Shown one piece after another: positions 13,175 through 21,926 of a stretch of 64,000 nt of DNA (position 1 is the stretch's first letter; each line of letters starts with the position of its first letter). This DNA comes from Lysobacter sp. Root916 (GTDB lineage Bacteria > Pseudomonadota > Gammaproteobacteria > Xanthomonadales > Xanthomonadaceae). The stretch is taken from the NCBI RefSeq assembly GCF_001429785.1, contig NZ_LMJF01000001.1, positions 1,281,889 through 1,345,888 on the forward strand, written 5' to 3'. Made by a program: the position numbers and the translations under genes. The notes under the pieces are model-generated. The model had not been told where the DNA came from. It was given only the letters and a program-made list of their open reading frames with translations, and did no database searches.

Positions 13175-15083
13175 GCTTCTGATCGTCCTTGACCTCGGTG
13201 AACTCGGCGTCGACCACGTCGTCGGACTTGGCGCCGGCGTTGCCGCCCGCGTCCGCGCCCGGCTGCTGGGCCTGGACCGCCGCGAACAGGGCCTGCGCGG
13301 CCTCTTCCAGGGCCTTGGACTTGGCCTCGATCTGGCCCTTGTCGTCGCCCTTCATCGCGGTCTCGAGCTCGGCGATCGCGCCCTCGGTGCGGCCGATCGC
13401 GTCGCCCGGCAGCTTCTCACCGTGCTCCTTGATCGTGCTGCGCGCCATGTGGATCAGGCCGTCGGCCTGGTTGCGGGCCTGGACCAGGTCGTGGAACTTC
13501 TGGTCTTCCTCGCGGTTGGCTTCCGCGTCCGCGACCATCTTGGCGATCTCGTCCTCGGACAGGCCCGAACCGGCCTTGATCTCGACCTTCTGTTCCTTGC
13601 CGGTCTTCTTGTCCTTGGCCGACACGTGCAGGATGCCGTTGGCGTCGATGTCGAAGGACACCTCGACCTGCGGCATGCCGCGCGGCGAGGGCTCGATGCC
13701 GGACAGGTCGAAGCGCGCCAGCGACTTGTTGTAGCGGGCCTGCTCGCGCTCGCCCTGCAGCACGTGCACGGTCACGGCCGACTGGTTGTCCTCGGCGGTG
13801 GAGAAGGTCTGCGAGGCCTTGGTCGGTACCGTGGTGTTCTTCTCGATGATCTTGGTGAACACGCCGCCCAGGGTTTCGATGCCCAGGCTCAGCGGGGTCA
13901 CGTCCAGCAGCAGCACGTCCTTGACCTCGCCGGCCAGCACGCCGCCCTGGATCGCCGCGCCGACGGCCACGGCTTCGTCCGGGTTGACGTCCTTGCGCGG
14001 TTCCTTGCCGAAGAACTCGGCCACGGCCTGCGCGACCTTGGGCATGCGGGTCTGACCGCCGACCAGGATCACTTCGCTGATGTCGCCCGCGCGCAGGCCG
14101 GCGTCGTTGAGCGCGATGCGGCAGGGTTCGATGGTCTTCTTGACCAGGTCCTCGACCAGCGACTCCAGCTTGGTGCGGGTCAGCTTGATGTTGAGGTGCT
14201 TCGGGCCCGAGGCATCGGCGGTCACGTAGGGCAGATTGACTTCGGTCTGCTGGGCGCTGGACAGCTCGATCTTGGCGCGCTCGGCGGCGTCCTTCAGACG
14301 CTGCAGGGCCAGCGGATCCTTGCGCAGGTCGATGCCCTGATCCTTCTGGAACTCTTCGACCAAGTAGTCGATGACGCGCTTGTCGAAGTCTTCGCCGCCC
14401 AGGAAGGTGTCGCCGTTGGTGGCCAGCACCTCGACCTGCATTTCGCCGTCGACCGAGGCGATCTCGATGATCGACACGTCGAAGGTGCCGCCGCCCAGGT
14501 CGTAGACCGCGACCTTGCGATCGCCGCCCTTCTTGTCCATGCCGTAGGCCAACGCCGCCGCGGTCGGCTCGTTGATGATGCGCTTGACCTCCAGGCCGGC
14601 GATCTTGCCCGCGTCCTTGGTGGCCTGACGCTGGCTGTCGTTGAAGTAGGCCGGCACGGTGATGACCGCCTCGGTGACGGTCTCGCCCAGGTAGGCCTCG
14701 GCGGTCTTCTTCATCTTGGCCAGCACTTCGGCCGAGATCTGCTGCGGCGCCATCTTCTTGCCGTCGGCGGTCGCCACCCAGGCGTCGCCGTTGTCGTGCT
14801 GGGCGATGCCGTAGGGCACCAGGTCCAGGTCCTTCTGCACTTCGGCGTCGGTGAACTTGCGGCCGATCAGGCGCTTCACCGCGTAGAAGGTGTTCTTGGG
14901 ATTGGTGACGGCCTGGCGCTTGGCCGAAGCGCCGACCAGGACTTCGCCGTCCTTGGTGAAGGCCACGATGGACGGCGTGGTGCGATCGCCTTCCGCGTTC
15001 TCGATGACCTTGACGTTGCCGCCTTCCATGATCGCGACGCAGGAATTGGTCGTGCCCAGGTCGATGCCGATGATCTTGCCCAT
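13170..15083 (-). CDS. dnaK: Chaperone protein DnaK (Hsp70)
   Basis: DnaK is the ATP-dependent folding chaperone that works with DnaJ and GrpE. The 637-residue length is standard. It begins [20 protein letters not shown] (phosphate 1 motif). The Hsp70 signatures are visible at [13 protein letters not shown] and [11 protein letters not shown], the substrate-binding domain follows from about residue 390, and the C-terminus ends in the acidic tail [14 protein letters not shown] precedes the ATG. A sigma-32-type promoter lies about 63-91 bases upstream in addition to one ahead of grpE, so dnaK can be transcribed alone. Its stop codon lies inside a heptamer repeat. Confidence 0.98.
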   Translation of the reverse strand: MGKIIGIDLGTTNSCVAIMEGGNVKVIENAEGDRTTPSIVAFTKDGEVLVGASAKRQAVTNPKNTFYAVKRLIGRKFTDAEVQKDLDLVPYGIAQHDNGDAWVATADGKKMAPQQISAEVLAKMKKTAEAYLGETVTEAVITVPAYFNDSQRQATKDAGKIAGLEVKRIINEPTAAALAYGMDKKGGDRKVAVYDLGGGTFDVSIIEIASVDGEMQVEVLATNGDTFLGGEDFDKRVIDYLVEEFQKDQGIDLRKDPLALQRLKDAAERAKIELSSAQQTEVNLPYVTADASGPKHLNIKLTRTKLESLVEDLVKKTIEPCRIALNDAGLRAGDISEVILVGGQTRMPKVAQAVAEFFGKEPRKDVNPDEAVAVGAAIQGGVLAGEVKDVLLLDVTPLSLGIETLGGVFTKIIEKNTTVPTKASQTFSTAEDNQSAVTVHVLQGEREQARYNKSLARFDLSGIEPSPRGMPQVEVSFDIDANGILHVSAKDKKTGKEQKVEIKAGSGLSEDEIAKMVADAEANREEDQKFHDLVQARNQADGLIHMARSTIKEHGEKLPGDAIGRTEGAIAELETAMKGDDKGQIEAKSKALEEAAQALFAAVQAQQPGADAGGNAGAKSDDVVDAEFTEVKDDQKP

Positions 15084-15145
15084 GGTGTTGCTCCCTCTCG
15101 AATGCTTTAGATGTTGCGGCTGCCGTTGCGGCGCCGATGTGCGTT

Positions 15146-15174
15146 ATTTGGGGTCCGGTCGCGGGCGGTTCAAG
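15146..15174 (-). promoter_or_regulatory. Sigma-32 (RpoH)-type heat-shock promoter of dnaK
   Basis: On the minus strand, CTTGAAC (15174-15168), a 14-base spacer and CCCCAAAT (15153-15146) match the sigma-32 consensus CTTGAAA-N13-15-CCCCATNT well. The predicted transcript start leaves a leader of about 55 bases before the dnaK ATG. Confidence 0.8.
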
Positions 15175-15223
15175 CGCCCCCGCCCTCGCCCGCGCGCTCC
15201 GGCGCGCTCGCGCCGGCGACGGT

Positions 15224-15739
15224 TCAGGCGTCCTGGGCGACCACGACCAGGGCCGGGCGCAGCAGCCGCTCGTTCAGCAGCCAGCCCTTCTGGTAGACCT
15301 GGACCACGTGGTTGGGGGCGACGCCCGGGGCCGGAACCATGCTCATGGCCTGGTGCTGTTCGGGGTTGAACGGCTGGCCGGTGGGGTCCACCGCGATCAG
15401 GCCGTTGTCGCCGGCGACCTTGAGCAGCTGGCGCAGGGTCAGTTCCATGCCCTCGCGCAGCGCGCTGGCGTCGCCGCCGGCCGCGGCCAGGCCGGCTTCC
15501 AGGCTGTCGATCACCGGCAGCAGGTCGCCGAGCAGGCGCTCGTTGGCGAACTTGCGCGCCGTGTCTATGTCGCGCGCCAGGCGCTTGCGTTGGTTGTCGA
15601 GTTCGGCGCGCTCGCGCAGCGCGTCCTCGCGGACCTGGGCCAGTTCGGCGCGCAGGGTCTCGACCTCGTTCGGCGCGGCGGCGGAAGCCGGGTCCTGCGC
15701 GTCGGGGTGGAGTTCGGTATTCGGATCGTGGTGGCTCAT
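15224..15739 (-). CDS. grpE: Nucleotide exchange factor GrpE
   Basis: GrpE releases ADP from DnaK. The 171-residue protein has the low-complexity acidic N-terminus, the long dimerising coiled coil (about 25-85, [20 protein letters not shown]) and the C-terminal beta domain containing the family signature [20 protein letters not shown]. It starts [20 protein letters not shown]. It lies between dnaK and a 664-base repeat-rich gap that separates it from hrcA, and it has its own heat-shock promoter. Confidence 0.96.
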   Translation of the reverse strand: MSHHDPNTELHPDAQDPASAAAPNEVETLRAELAQVREDALRERAELDNQRKRLARDIDTARKFANERLLGDLLPVIDSLEAGLAAAGGDASALREGMELTLRQLLKVAGDNGLIAVDPTGQPFNPEQHQAMSMVPAPGVAPNHVVQVYQKGWLLNERLLRPALVVVAQDA

Positions 15740-15779
15740 GCTGGGCTGGTCCTGGCGGTATATCCGCGACAGGGGCAGC

Positions 15780-15807
15780 TATTGGGGCCAAGCCCGGACC
15801 GTTCAAG
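15780..15807 (-). promoter_or_regulatory. Sigma-32 (RpoH)-type heat-shock promoter of grpE
   Basis: On the minus strand, CTTGAAC (15807-15801), a 13-base spacer and CCCCAATA (15787-15780) match the heat-shock promoter consensus. The site lies 41-68 bases before the grpE ATG and downstream of the repeat cluster, so grpE can be transcribed independently of hrcA. Confidence 0.75.
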
Positions 15808-15942
15808 TGCGCGCCGCACAGAAGTGCCGGCATCTGCGGCGATCGTGCGGCAACGGCGGCGACCGGGGCGGTTCGATACCGTTTTTGGGACGATGGGCAT
15901 AGCCGCAGGGGCTATCGCGCCGCCATCGGCATCATTGAGCGC

Positions 15943-16346
15943 GAGCGGCGCAAGCCGCGACCACGCCTCCCCGGCAACGATGCCGCCCCGCCCATCCCCT
16001 ATAGGAGCAGCGCAAGCCGCGACCGCGGGAGTCGGCGACCGACGCGGGCCCGGCTTCGGCTGGAACCTCGGTGATCGGCGGACTTCGGCTTCGGGGATCG
16101 CGGCTCACGCCGCTCCTACCCCAAAGCGGCTGATCGGCGACGGCGATGGCCTTGGGCAGCAGCGATGCGAGTCGCGGCCATTGCCACCAATGGCGACGCC
16201 CACCCCGCCTCGCCTCACCTGCTTCCTGTGGGAGCGGCGTGAGCCGCGATGCCGAAGCGGTGGCGCGCCGAGGCTGGTAGAAAAACCCGAAGCCAATACC
16301 CGCAGCACGACGGCTTTCGCGATCGCGGCTCACGCCGCTCCCACAG
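15943..16346. repeat. Cluster of REP-like palindromes between hrcA and grpE
   Basis: Five clear and one degenerate copies of a short palindrome with the core GGAGCGGCGYRAGCCGCGA: plus orientation at 15943-15962, 16001-16027 and 16225-16250; opposite orientation at 16096-16120 and 16319-16346; a degenerate copy near 16157-16180. Adjacent pairs are in opposite orientation, typical of REP/BIME organisation. No gene is seen in this 664-base gap. Confidence 0.85.
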
Positions 16347-16403
16347 AAAGCCAAGGCCCGCGCCCGCGGATAGAAGGCCAAATCCCCAGACGCACGCCCC
16401 CGC

Positions 16404-17453
16404 TCAAGCCTCGGGCTTGAACGCATCCCCCAGGGCATCCGCCGCGGCCTGCACCACCGGGATCACCCGGTCGTAGGCCATCCGGGTCGGCCCGATCACG
16501 CCCAATACACCCAGTACCTGGCCGCCGGCGGTGTACGGCGCGGTCACCAGCGACACGCCTTCCAGCGGCGCCAGGCCGGTTTCCTCGCCGATGAAGATGC
16601 GCACGCCCGGGGCGTGGATGGTGCGCTCCAGCAGCTGCAGGATCTCGCGCTTGCGCGCGAAGGCCTCGAACAGCTCGCGCAGGCGATCCACGTCGGACAG
16701 CTCCTGCACGCCCATCAGCCGGGTCTGCCCGGCCAGCACCATGTCGTCGTCGCGGTCCGGCGCCAGCGCCTGCTCGGCCAGCTCGACCGACTGCGCCAGC
16801 AACGCGGCCATTTCCGACTGCGCGCTGCGCAGCTCGTGCAGCAGGGTCGCGCGGATGTCGGCGACCGGGCGCCCGGCGAAATGGCTGTTGAGGTAGTTGG
16901 CGACCCGTTCCAGCTCGCCGGCGTCGTAGGGCCGCTTGGTCTGGATGATGCGGTTCTGCACGTCGTGATCGGCGAACACCAGGATCGCGAGCACGCGCTG
17001 CGCGTCCAGCGGGACGAAATCGATGCGCCGGAACGCGAACTGCTCGCGCTTGGGCACGCTGACCACGCCGACGAAATGGGTCATCGCCGACAGCAGCTCC
17101 GAAGCGCTGCCGAGCAAGGCCTGGGTGCCCGAACCGGTCGGCAGCTCGTTGCGCAGGCGCGCCAGGTCGCCCTCGGGCAGCGGCCGCACCTGCAGCAGCG
17201 AATCCACGAACAAACGATAGCCCTGCGCGGTCGGGATGCGTCCGGCCGAGGTATGCGGCGCGCTGAGCAGGCCGGCGTCCTCCAGGTCGGACAGGATGTT
17301 GCGGATGGTCGCCGCGCTCACGTCCAGGCCGGCATGGCGCGCCAGCGTCTGCGAGCCCACCGGTTCGCCACTGTGGATGTAGCGCCCGATCAGCGTGCGC
17401 AACAACTGGCGCGCGCGCGGGTCCAGGCTGAGGTCGGAAGAACGGCGATTCAT
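16404..17453 (-). CDS. hrcA: Heat-inducible transcription repressor HrcA
   Basis: HrcA represses chaperone genes by binding CIRCE operators, and its activity depends on GroE. The 349-residue protein has an N-terminal winged helix (SAATIRNILSDLEDAGLLSAPH, about residues 45-70) followed by the conserved TSAGRIPTAQGYRLFVDSLL and a GAF-like C-terminal dimerisation domain. The start MNRRSSDLSLD is chosen because it gives the usual length. I did not find a clear CIRCE element in this cluster; the grpE and dnaK promoters look sigma-32 type, so HrcA may act elsewhere, for example on groESL. Confidence 0.95.
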   Translation of the reverse strand: MNRRSSDLSLDPRARQLLRTLIGRYIHSGEPVGSQTLARHAGLDVSAATIRNILSDLEDAGLLSAPHTSAGRIPTAQGYRLFVDSLLQVRPLPEGDLARLRNELPTGSGTQALLGSASELLSAMTHFVGVVSVPKREQFAFRRIDFVPLDAQRVLAILVFADHDVQNRIIQTKRPYDAGELERVANYLNSHFAGRPVADIRATLLHELRSAQSEMAALLAQSVELAEQALAPDRDDDMVLAGQTRLMGVQELSDVDRLRELFEAFARKREILQLLERTIHAPGVRIFIGEETGLAPLEGVSLVTAPYTAGGQVLGVLGVIGPTRMAYDRVIPVVQAAADALGDAFKPEA

Positions 17454-17460
17454 CGCTTTC

Positions 17461-17489
17461 GATATAAGCGCGCCGGGCGGTGGGCGCAA
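17461..17489 (-). promoter_or_regulatory. Putative sigma-70 promoter giving a leaderless hrcA mRNA
   Basis: On the minus strand, TTGCGC (17489-17484), a 17-base spacer and TATATC (17466-17461). The -10 box ends 7 bases before the A of the hrcA ATG, so transcription would start at or next to the start codon. There is no strong Shine-Dalgarno sequence, only GAAAG. Confidence 0.45.
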
Positions 17490-17577
17490 GCGCGGCGATG
17501 CGCGCGCGCCGTTCATGCGGCCGGAGGCGCGTGTGAGAGCGCCCCCGGCTGGCTGGCCTGCGGGGCCTGGCAGCCAC

Positions 17578-17884
17578 GCAATCGCGGCTCACGCCGCTCC
17601 CACAGGAAGCGTGCCTGCACGCACCGCCAGTCGGTCGGTCGGGTTTGCGGTAGGAGTGACGCAAGTCGCGACCGCGTCATCGAGCCATGATGCGCCCCCG
17701 CTCCTTGCTCAAACCCTGAAATCGATGCCAGCGGGCTCCCCACAACGTCCCCCTGTAGGAGCGACGCAAGTTCGCGACCGCGCCATCGAGCCGCGACGTA
17801 ACTCCCGTTCCTCGCCCTCCTCCCCAAGCTCGATACCTAACGAGTTCCGCCCTCCCGTCGGAGCGACGTAACCCGCGATCGCGC
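17578..17884. repeat. REP-like repeat cluster upstream of hrcA and recN
   Basis: Four copies of the GGAGCGRCG...CGCGA palindrome: 17578-17606 (reverse), 17650-17676, 17753-17783 and 17858-17884. The second and third copies share a longer unit of about 38 bases that continues into CCGCGYCATCGAGCC, so at least one copy arose by local duplication. Nothing else is recognised in the 566-base gap between the divergent hrcA and recN genes. Confidence 0.8.
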
Positions 17885-18019
17885 CGCCCGCACTCGAAAC
17901 TTGCCCACCGCCGCCCAATCTCAACCCTGGAGACTAATCCGACACAGATTGGCGGCATTCCCTGCTAGCCCGGTCACCCCCGACCCGGCACAATCGCCGC
18001 TCCACAACGCCGCCAGCGC

Positions 18020-19687
18020 ATGCTCACCCACCTTTCTCTCAAGCATTTCGTCGTGGTCAGCGCGGCCGAACTCTCGTTCGGCCCGGGCTTGACCGTGATC
18101 TCCGGCGAAACCGGCGCCGGCAAGTCGCTGCTGGTCGATGCCCTGGGCCTGATCAGCGGCCTGCGCGCCGACAGCGGCGTGGTCCGCCACGGCGCCGACC
18201 GCGCCGAACTGGTCGCCGACTTCTCGCTGGCAGACGCCGCGCCGGCCGCGGCCTGGCTGCGCGAGAACGAACTGGACGAGGACGACAGCTGCCAGGTCCG
18301 GCGGGTGATCCGCGCCGACGGCGGCTCGCGCGCCTGGATCAACGGCCGCCCGGCCACCCTGGGCCAGCTCGCCGACCTGGCCTCGCGCCTGGTCGAGATC
18401 CACGGCCAGCACGAGCACCAGGCCCTGCTGTCCAAGGCCAGCCAGCTCGCCCTGCTCGACGCCTACGCGCGCAACGATGCCGCGCGCGCCGCGGTCGAAA
18501 CCGCCGCGCGCGACTGGAGCGCCCTGCTGCGCGAACGCGACGCCCTGATCGCCAAGGGCGACGTCTCCGAACGCATCGGCTGGCTGGAGCACCAGCACGC
18601 CGAACTCGAGCGCGAAACCCTGGAACCCGAGGCGATCGCGCGCCTGAACGCCGATCACAAGCGCCATGCCCACGCCGCCGGCCTGATCGCCGCCTGCGAC
18701 GACGCCTTCGCCCGCCTCGGCGGCGAGGACGGCCCCTCGCTGTCGCGCAATCTGCAGCAGGTGCGCGCCGAACTGCAGCGCGTGGTCGAGCACGAGGCGC
18801 GCCTGAGCGACGTCGACGCCATGCTCGACGCCGCCGCGATCCAGGTCGACGAAGCCCTGGCCCTGCTCGGCCGCGTGCGCGACGACCTCGACCTGGACCC
18901 GTCCGCGTTCGACACCCTGGAACAACGCCTGGGCCGTCTGCACGAGCTCGCGCGCAAGCACCGCGTCGCCCCCGAACAACTGGCCGCGCACCGCGACGGC
19001 ATGGGCGCCGAACTGGACGTCCTGCGCGGCGCCGGCGAACGCCTGACGCGCCTGGACGGCGAGATCGCCGGCGCGCGCAAGGCCTGGCGCGGCAACGCCG
19101 ACGCCCTGACCGCCTCGCGCAAGAGCGCCGCCCAGGCCCTGTCGGCCGCGACCACCGGCCTGATCGGCGAACTCGGCATGGGCGGCGGCCGTTTCGAGAT
19201 CGCTCTGGAGCCCATCGACGAAGACCGCCCCGATCCGCAGGGCAGCGAGCGCGTCGAGTTCCTGGTCGCGGCCAACCCCGGCCAGCCCGCGCGCGCCCTG
19301 CGCAAGGTCGCCTCCGGCGGCGAGCTCTCGCGCGTCTCGCTGGCGATCGAAGTCGCCGCGCTGGGCCTGGACACGGTCCCCAGCATGGTCTTCGACGAGG
19401 TCGACTCCGGCATCGGCGGCGCCGTGGCCGAGATCGTCGGCCAGAAGCTGCGCGCCCTGGGCGCGAGCCGCCAGGTTCTGTGCGTGACCCACCTGCCCCA
19501 GGTCGCGGCCCAGGGCCACGCCCACTACCGGGTCAGCAAGTCGGCCAGCGAAGGCGTCACCCAGAGCGCGGTCCAGCGCCTGGACGCCAAGCAGCGCGAA
19601 GAGGAACTGGCGCGCATGCTCGGCGGCGTCGAGCTGACCAAGGAAGTGCGCGCGGCGGCCAAGCGGCTGCTGGCGGATGTGGTTTAA
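18020..19687 (+). CDS. recN: DNA repair protein RecN
   Basis: RecN is an SMC-like ATPase acting in double-strand-break repair. The 555-residue protein has Walker A GETGAGKS at residues 29-36, a long coiled-coil middle (about 150-370), an ABC signature in VASGGELSRVSLA near residue 430 and Walker B in MVFDEVDSGIGG near residue 458. It starts MLTHLSLKHFVVVSAAELSF. It is divergent from hrcA and is followed immediately by a heptamer array. No convincing LexA box is seen upstream. Confidence 0.97.
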   Translation: MLTHLSLKHFVVVSAAELSFGPGLTVISGETGAGKSLLVDALGLISGLRADSGVVRHGADRAELVADFSLADAAPAAAWLRENELDEDDSCQVRRVIRADGGSRAWINGRPATLGQLADLASRLVEIHGQHEHQALLSKASQLALLDAYARNDAARAAVETAARDWSALLRERDALIAKGDVSERIGWLEHQHAELERETLEPEAIARLNADHKRHAHAAGLIAACDDAFARLGGEDGPSLSRNLQQVRAELQRVVEHEARLSDVDAMLDAAAIQVDEALALLGRVRDDLDLDPSAFDTLEQRLGRLHELARKHRVAPEQLAAHRDGMGAELDVLRGAGERLTRLDGEIAGARKAWRGNADALTASRKSAAQALSAATTGLIGELGMGGGRFEIALEPIDEDRPDPQGSERVEFLVAANPGQPARALRKVASGGELSRVSLAIEVAALGLDTVPSMVFDEVDSGIGGAVAEIVGQKLRALGASRQVLCVTHLPQVAAQGHAHYRVSKSASEGVTQSAVQRLDAKQREEELARMLGGVELTKEVRAAAKRLLADVV

Positions 19688-19691
19688 GGCC

Positions 19692-19824
19692 GGGATTCGG
19701 GATTCGGGATTCGGGATTCGGGATTCGGGATTCGGGATTCGGGATTCGGGATTCGGGATTCGGGATTCGGGAATCGGGAATCGGGAATCGGGAATCGGGA
19801 ATCGGGAATCGGGAATCGGGAATC
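19692..19824. repeat. Tandem heptamer array (GGGATTC)11(GGGAATC)8
   Basis: 133 bases of perfect tandem heptamers starting 4 bases after the recN stop. The unit switches once, from GGGATTC (11 copies) to GGGAATC (8 copies). GATTC and GAATC are reverse complements, so the two halves can fold on each other. The 19 regularly spaced GGG runs could also form G-quadruplexes on the plus strand. Confidence 0.95.
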
Positions 19825-19862
19825 GGAAGAGCTTTGCGTGCCGTGGCCACTCTCGATTCGTC

Positions 19863-19882
19863 ATCCCCGCGAAGGCGGGGAT
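19863..19882. repeat. Short dispersed palindrome (ATCCCCGC...GCGGGGAT)
   Basis: An 8-bp perfect inverted repeat with the loop GAAG inside the context CGTCATCCCCGCGAAGGCGGG. It resembles the CGTCATTCCCGCG-type dispersed repeats found in many proteobacteria. There is no U tract, so it is not a clear terminator. Confidence 0.6.
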
Positions 19883-20047
19883 CCAGTGACTTGCTCGGCC
19901 TATCGCCGACGACGCAAGCGCCCTAGAACCTCTCGGTTCCATAGTGGGTGACCACTCACGTGCCGAGTGGAGTCAGCGCGCGAACGACGCCGCGGACGCG
20001 TCCCGTATTGGACCTAAGCCTGCCGCGGCAACACGGCCCGCACCAAA

Positions 20048-20075
20048 GCAAAGGCCCGCCATGAGCGGGCCCTTC
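20048..20075 (-). terminator. Terminator after fur
   Basis: On the minus strand the stem GGCCCGC/GCGGGCC with a short loop is followed by TTTGCTTT, about 55 bases past the fur stop. It may also stop convergent recN transcripts. Confidence 0.75.
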
Positions 20076-20128
20076 TAGTCTGGCGGCACCGGCGAGCGCG
20101 GCGCTCCACCGATCCCGCACCGCGCCCC

Positions 20129-20530
20129 TCAGCGCTTCTTGCGCACGTACAGCACCAGCGAGTGCTCTTCGATCTCGTAGCCGTGCTTGGCCGCGATCTT
20201 GCGCTGCAGCTCTTCGATCTCGGCGCTCTCGAACTCGGTGATCTTGCCGGTCTCGATGTCGACCATGTGGTCGTGATGATGGCCGCGGTCGAGCTCGTAC
20301 ACCGACTGCCCGGCCTCGAAGTTGTGCTTGAGCACCAGGCCCGCGGATTCGAACTGGGTCAGTACGCGGTAGACCGTGGCCAGGCCGATGTCCTCGCCCT
20401 TTTCCAGCAACAGCCGGTAAATGTCTTCGGCGGTCATGTGGCGCGGCTTGGATTGCTCCAGCAGCTCCAGGATCCGCATGCGCGGATGGGTGACCTTGAG
20501 TCCGGCGTTGCGCAGGTCCTGCGATTCCAT
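20129..20530 (-). CDS. fur: Ferric uptake regulator Fur
   Basis: Fur is an iron-responsive repressor of iron acquisition genes. The 133-residue length is typical. The N-terminal winged helix includes THPRMRILELLEQ and the recognition region GLATVYRVLTQFESAG (about 49-64). The metal-site motif HHHDHMVD is at residues 84-91. The protein has no cysteine at all: the CxxC found after HHDH in E. coli Fur is replaced by DIET. This occurs in other Fur proteins that use only histidine and acidic ligands. The start is supported by AAGGA; the open frame upstream is artefactual. It is divergent from bamE. Confidence 0.96.
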   Translation of the reverse strand: MESQDLRNAGLKVTHPRMRILELLEQSKPRHMTAEDIYRLLLEKGEDIGLATVYRVLTQFESAGLVLKHNFEAGQSVYELDRGHHHDHMVDIETGKITEFESAEIEELQRKIAAKHGYEIEEHSLVLYVRKKR

Positions 20531-20720
20531 CTGATCGTCCTTCTTTATCGTGCTGACTGGGCGGCCCGGGTCGGCGTTCGCGCGCCGGCGGCGCGGCGGC
20601 CGCGGCCGGAACGGCGGATGAACGCGTCTCGGCGCGCCCCGGTCCACCCCTTGTGGATGCGGCCTTCAGTGTATCATCGGCGCGTTACCCGCCCGTCGCA
20701 GACATAGGTCCCAGCACACG

Positions 20721-21116
20721 ATGCGCAAGCTCCTGCTCGTCCTTTCGATCGCCTTGATCACCTCCGGTTGCGGCATTCTCTATAAGCAGCCGATCTACCA
20801 GGGCAACCTGCTCGAGAAGACCGCGGTCGACCAGCTGCAGACCGGCATGACCAAGCAGCAGGTGCAGTTGCTGCTGGGCAGCCCTTCGATCGAAGACCCG
20901 TTCCACCACGATCGCTGGGACTACACCGCGACCCAGCGCACCGGCCGCCTGGCGCGGACCGAGAAGAAGAACCTGGTCCTGTACTTCGAGAACGACGCCC
21001 TGGCCCGCTGGGACGGCGACTACTTCCCGGAGCAGGACGAGCAGATCGCCAAGGCCGCGCCGAAGCAGTTCGGCCGCAACCTGGCCAAGGAAAAGGACAA
21101 GAAGCGCCGCCGCTGA
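20721..21116 (+). CDS. bamE: Outer membrane assembly lipoprotein BamE (SmpA)
   Basis: BamE is a lipoprotein of the BAM complex that inserts outer-membrane beta barrels. The 131-residue protein begins MRKLLLVLSIALITSGCGIL; the lipobox ITSGC places the lipidated cysteine at residue 17. The SmpA/OmlA signature follows in QGNLLEKTAVDQLQTGMTKQ and LLLGSPSIEDPFHHDRWDY. The C-terminus is very basic (KEKDKKRRR). It is divergent from fur with about 190 bases between them, the same arrangement as in xanthomonads (omlA-fur). Confidence 0.95.
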   Translation: MRKLLLVLSIALITSGCGILYKQPIYQGNLLEKTAVDQLQTGMTKQQVQLLLGSPSIEDPFHHDRWDYTATQRTGRLARTEKKNLVLYFENDALARWDGDYFPEQDEQIAKAAPKQFGRNLAKEKDKKRRR

Positions 21117-21171
21117 GGCCGCGCTTCTCCGGTTTCCAGCGTTTCCGGCACCGCCAAGCGGTGCCTGCCCC

Positions 21172-21453
21172 TTACTTGGACGAGCCGCCCTTGAGCGGAC
21201 CGCGCGCCTGCGCGCGGCGCCTGCGCGCGTCCTTGGGATCGGCCAGCAGGGGCCGCAGCAACTCGACCCGGTCGCCATCGCGCAGGACCGCGTCGGGCTC
21301 CGCGCGCACCCCGTACACCGCATAAGCCACCGCCTCCTCGTCCCGCGCCCAGCCCGCCGCGGCCAGCGCGTCGCGCACGCGCGCGCCCTCGGGCAGGTCC
21401 AGCGCGCAGGTCTCGAACCGCCGCGGCCAGGCGCGGACCAGCTCGATCTTCAC
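21172..21453 (-). CDS. ratB: RnfH-family protein RatB (UPF0125)
   Basis: A 93-residue ubiquitin-like-fold protein of the RnfH/UPF0125 family. The sequence [20 protein letters not shown] followed by DGDRVELLRPLLADPKDARR is characteristic. Its molecular role is not established. The GTG start overlaps the stop of ratA by 4 bases (GTGA), so the two are translationally coupled. The C-terminus is basic. Confidence 0.9.
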   Translation of the reverse strand: MKIELVRAWPRRFETCALDLPEGARVRDALAAAGWARDEEAVAYAVYGVRAEPDAVLRDGDRVELLRPLLADPKDARRRRAQARGPLKGGSSK

Positions 21454-21884
21454 GCCTCGTCCCCGCGATCGGCGACCCGCACGAAGTCGTCGACCATGCG
21501 GTCGGCCAGGCTTTGGAAGCCGATCGCCATCGCCGGGCCCAGCAGCTTCACCGCCGGCTCGAACTCCAGGGTCAGGGTGACCTTGCAGGCCGACTCGTCC
21601 AGGGCGTGGAACTCCCAGCGCCCGCCGAGCTGGCGGAACGGGCCGTCGACCAGCTTGAGCTCGATATGGTGGGGCGGCGACAGGGTATTGCGGGTGGTGA
21701 ACCAGGTCCGCAGCGCCCCCAGTCCCAGGTCCAGCCGCGCCACCATGTGGCTGTCGCTGGCCTCCAGCACCTGCGCGTTCTCGCACCAGTCGAAGCGCCG
21801 CGGATAGGCCGCGACGTCGTTGACCAGCGCGTACATGCGCGCGGCGGAATGTTCGACTAGGGCGGAACGACGGATGGTCGGCAT
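21450..21884 (-). CDS. ratA: RatA (START/coenzyme-Q-binding family) protein
   Basis: A 144-residue START/SRPBCC-fold protein. RatA of E. coli was described as a ribosome-associating toxin, while relatives (yeast Coq10) bind ubiquinone, so the physiological role is debated. Diagnostic segments are [36 protein letters not shown] and [14 protein letters not shown]. It lies 42 bases from the divergent smpB and is coupled to ratB downstream, the usual smpB-ratA-ratB arrangement. Confidence 0.93.
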   Translation of the reverse strand: MPTIRRSALVEHSAARMYALVNDVAAYPRRFDWCENAQVLEASDSHMVARLDLGLGALRTWFTTRNTLSPPHHIELKLVDGPFRQLGGRWEFHALDESACKVTLTLEFEPAVKLLGPAMAIGFQSLADRMVDDFVRVADRGDEA

Positions 21885-21926
21885 GGAATATTCGCTAGCG
21901 GCCGCGCAATCGAGGACAATGGCGCG

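Noticed and set aside
13422..15110. A 562-codon open frame opposite dnaK
   Set aside because: Antisense to dnaK; composition shows periodic Val/Leu/Asp/Gly of a reverse frame.
19692..19824. CRISPR array
   Set aside because: The repeats are 7-base tandem units with no spacers and no cas genes, so it is a simple tandem repeat.
20651..20677. A sigma-70 promoter for bamE (TTGTGG and TATCAT)
   Set aside because: The spacer is only 15 bases and the -10 box is weak, so I could not support it as a feature.
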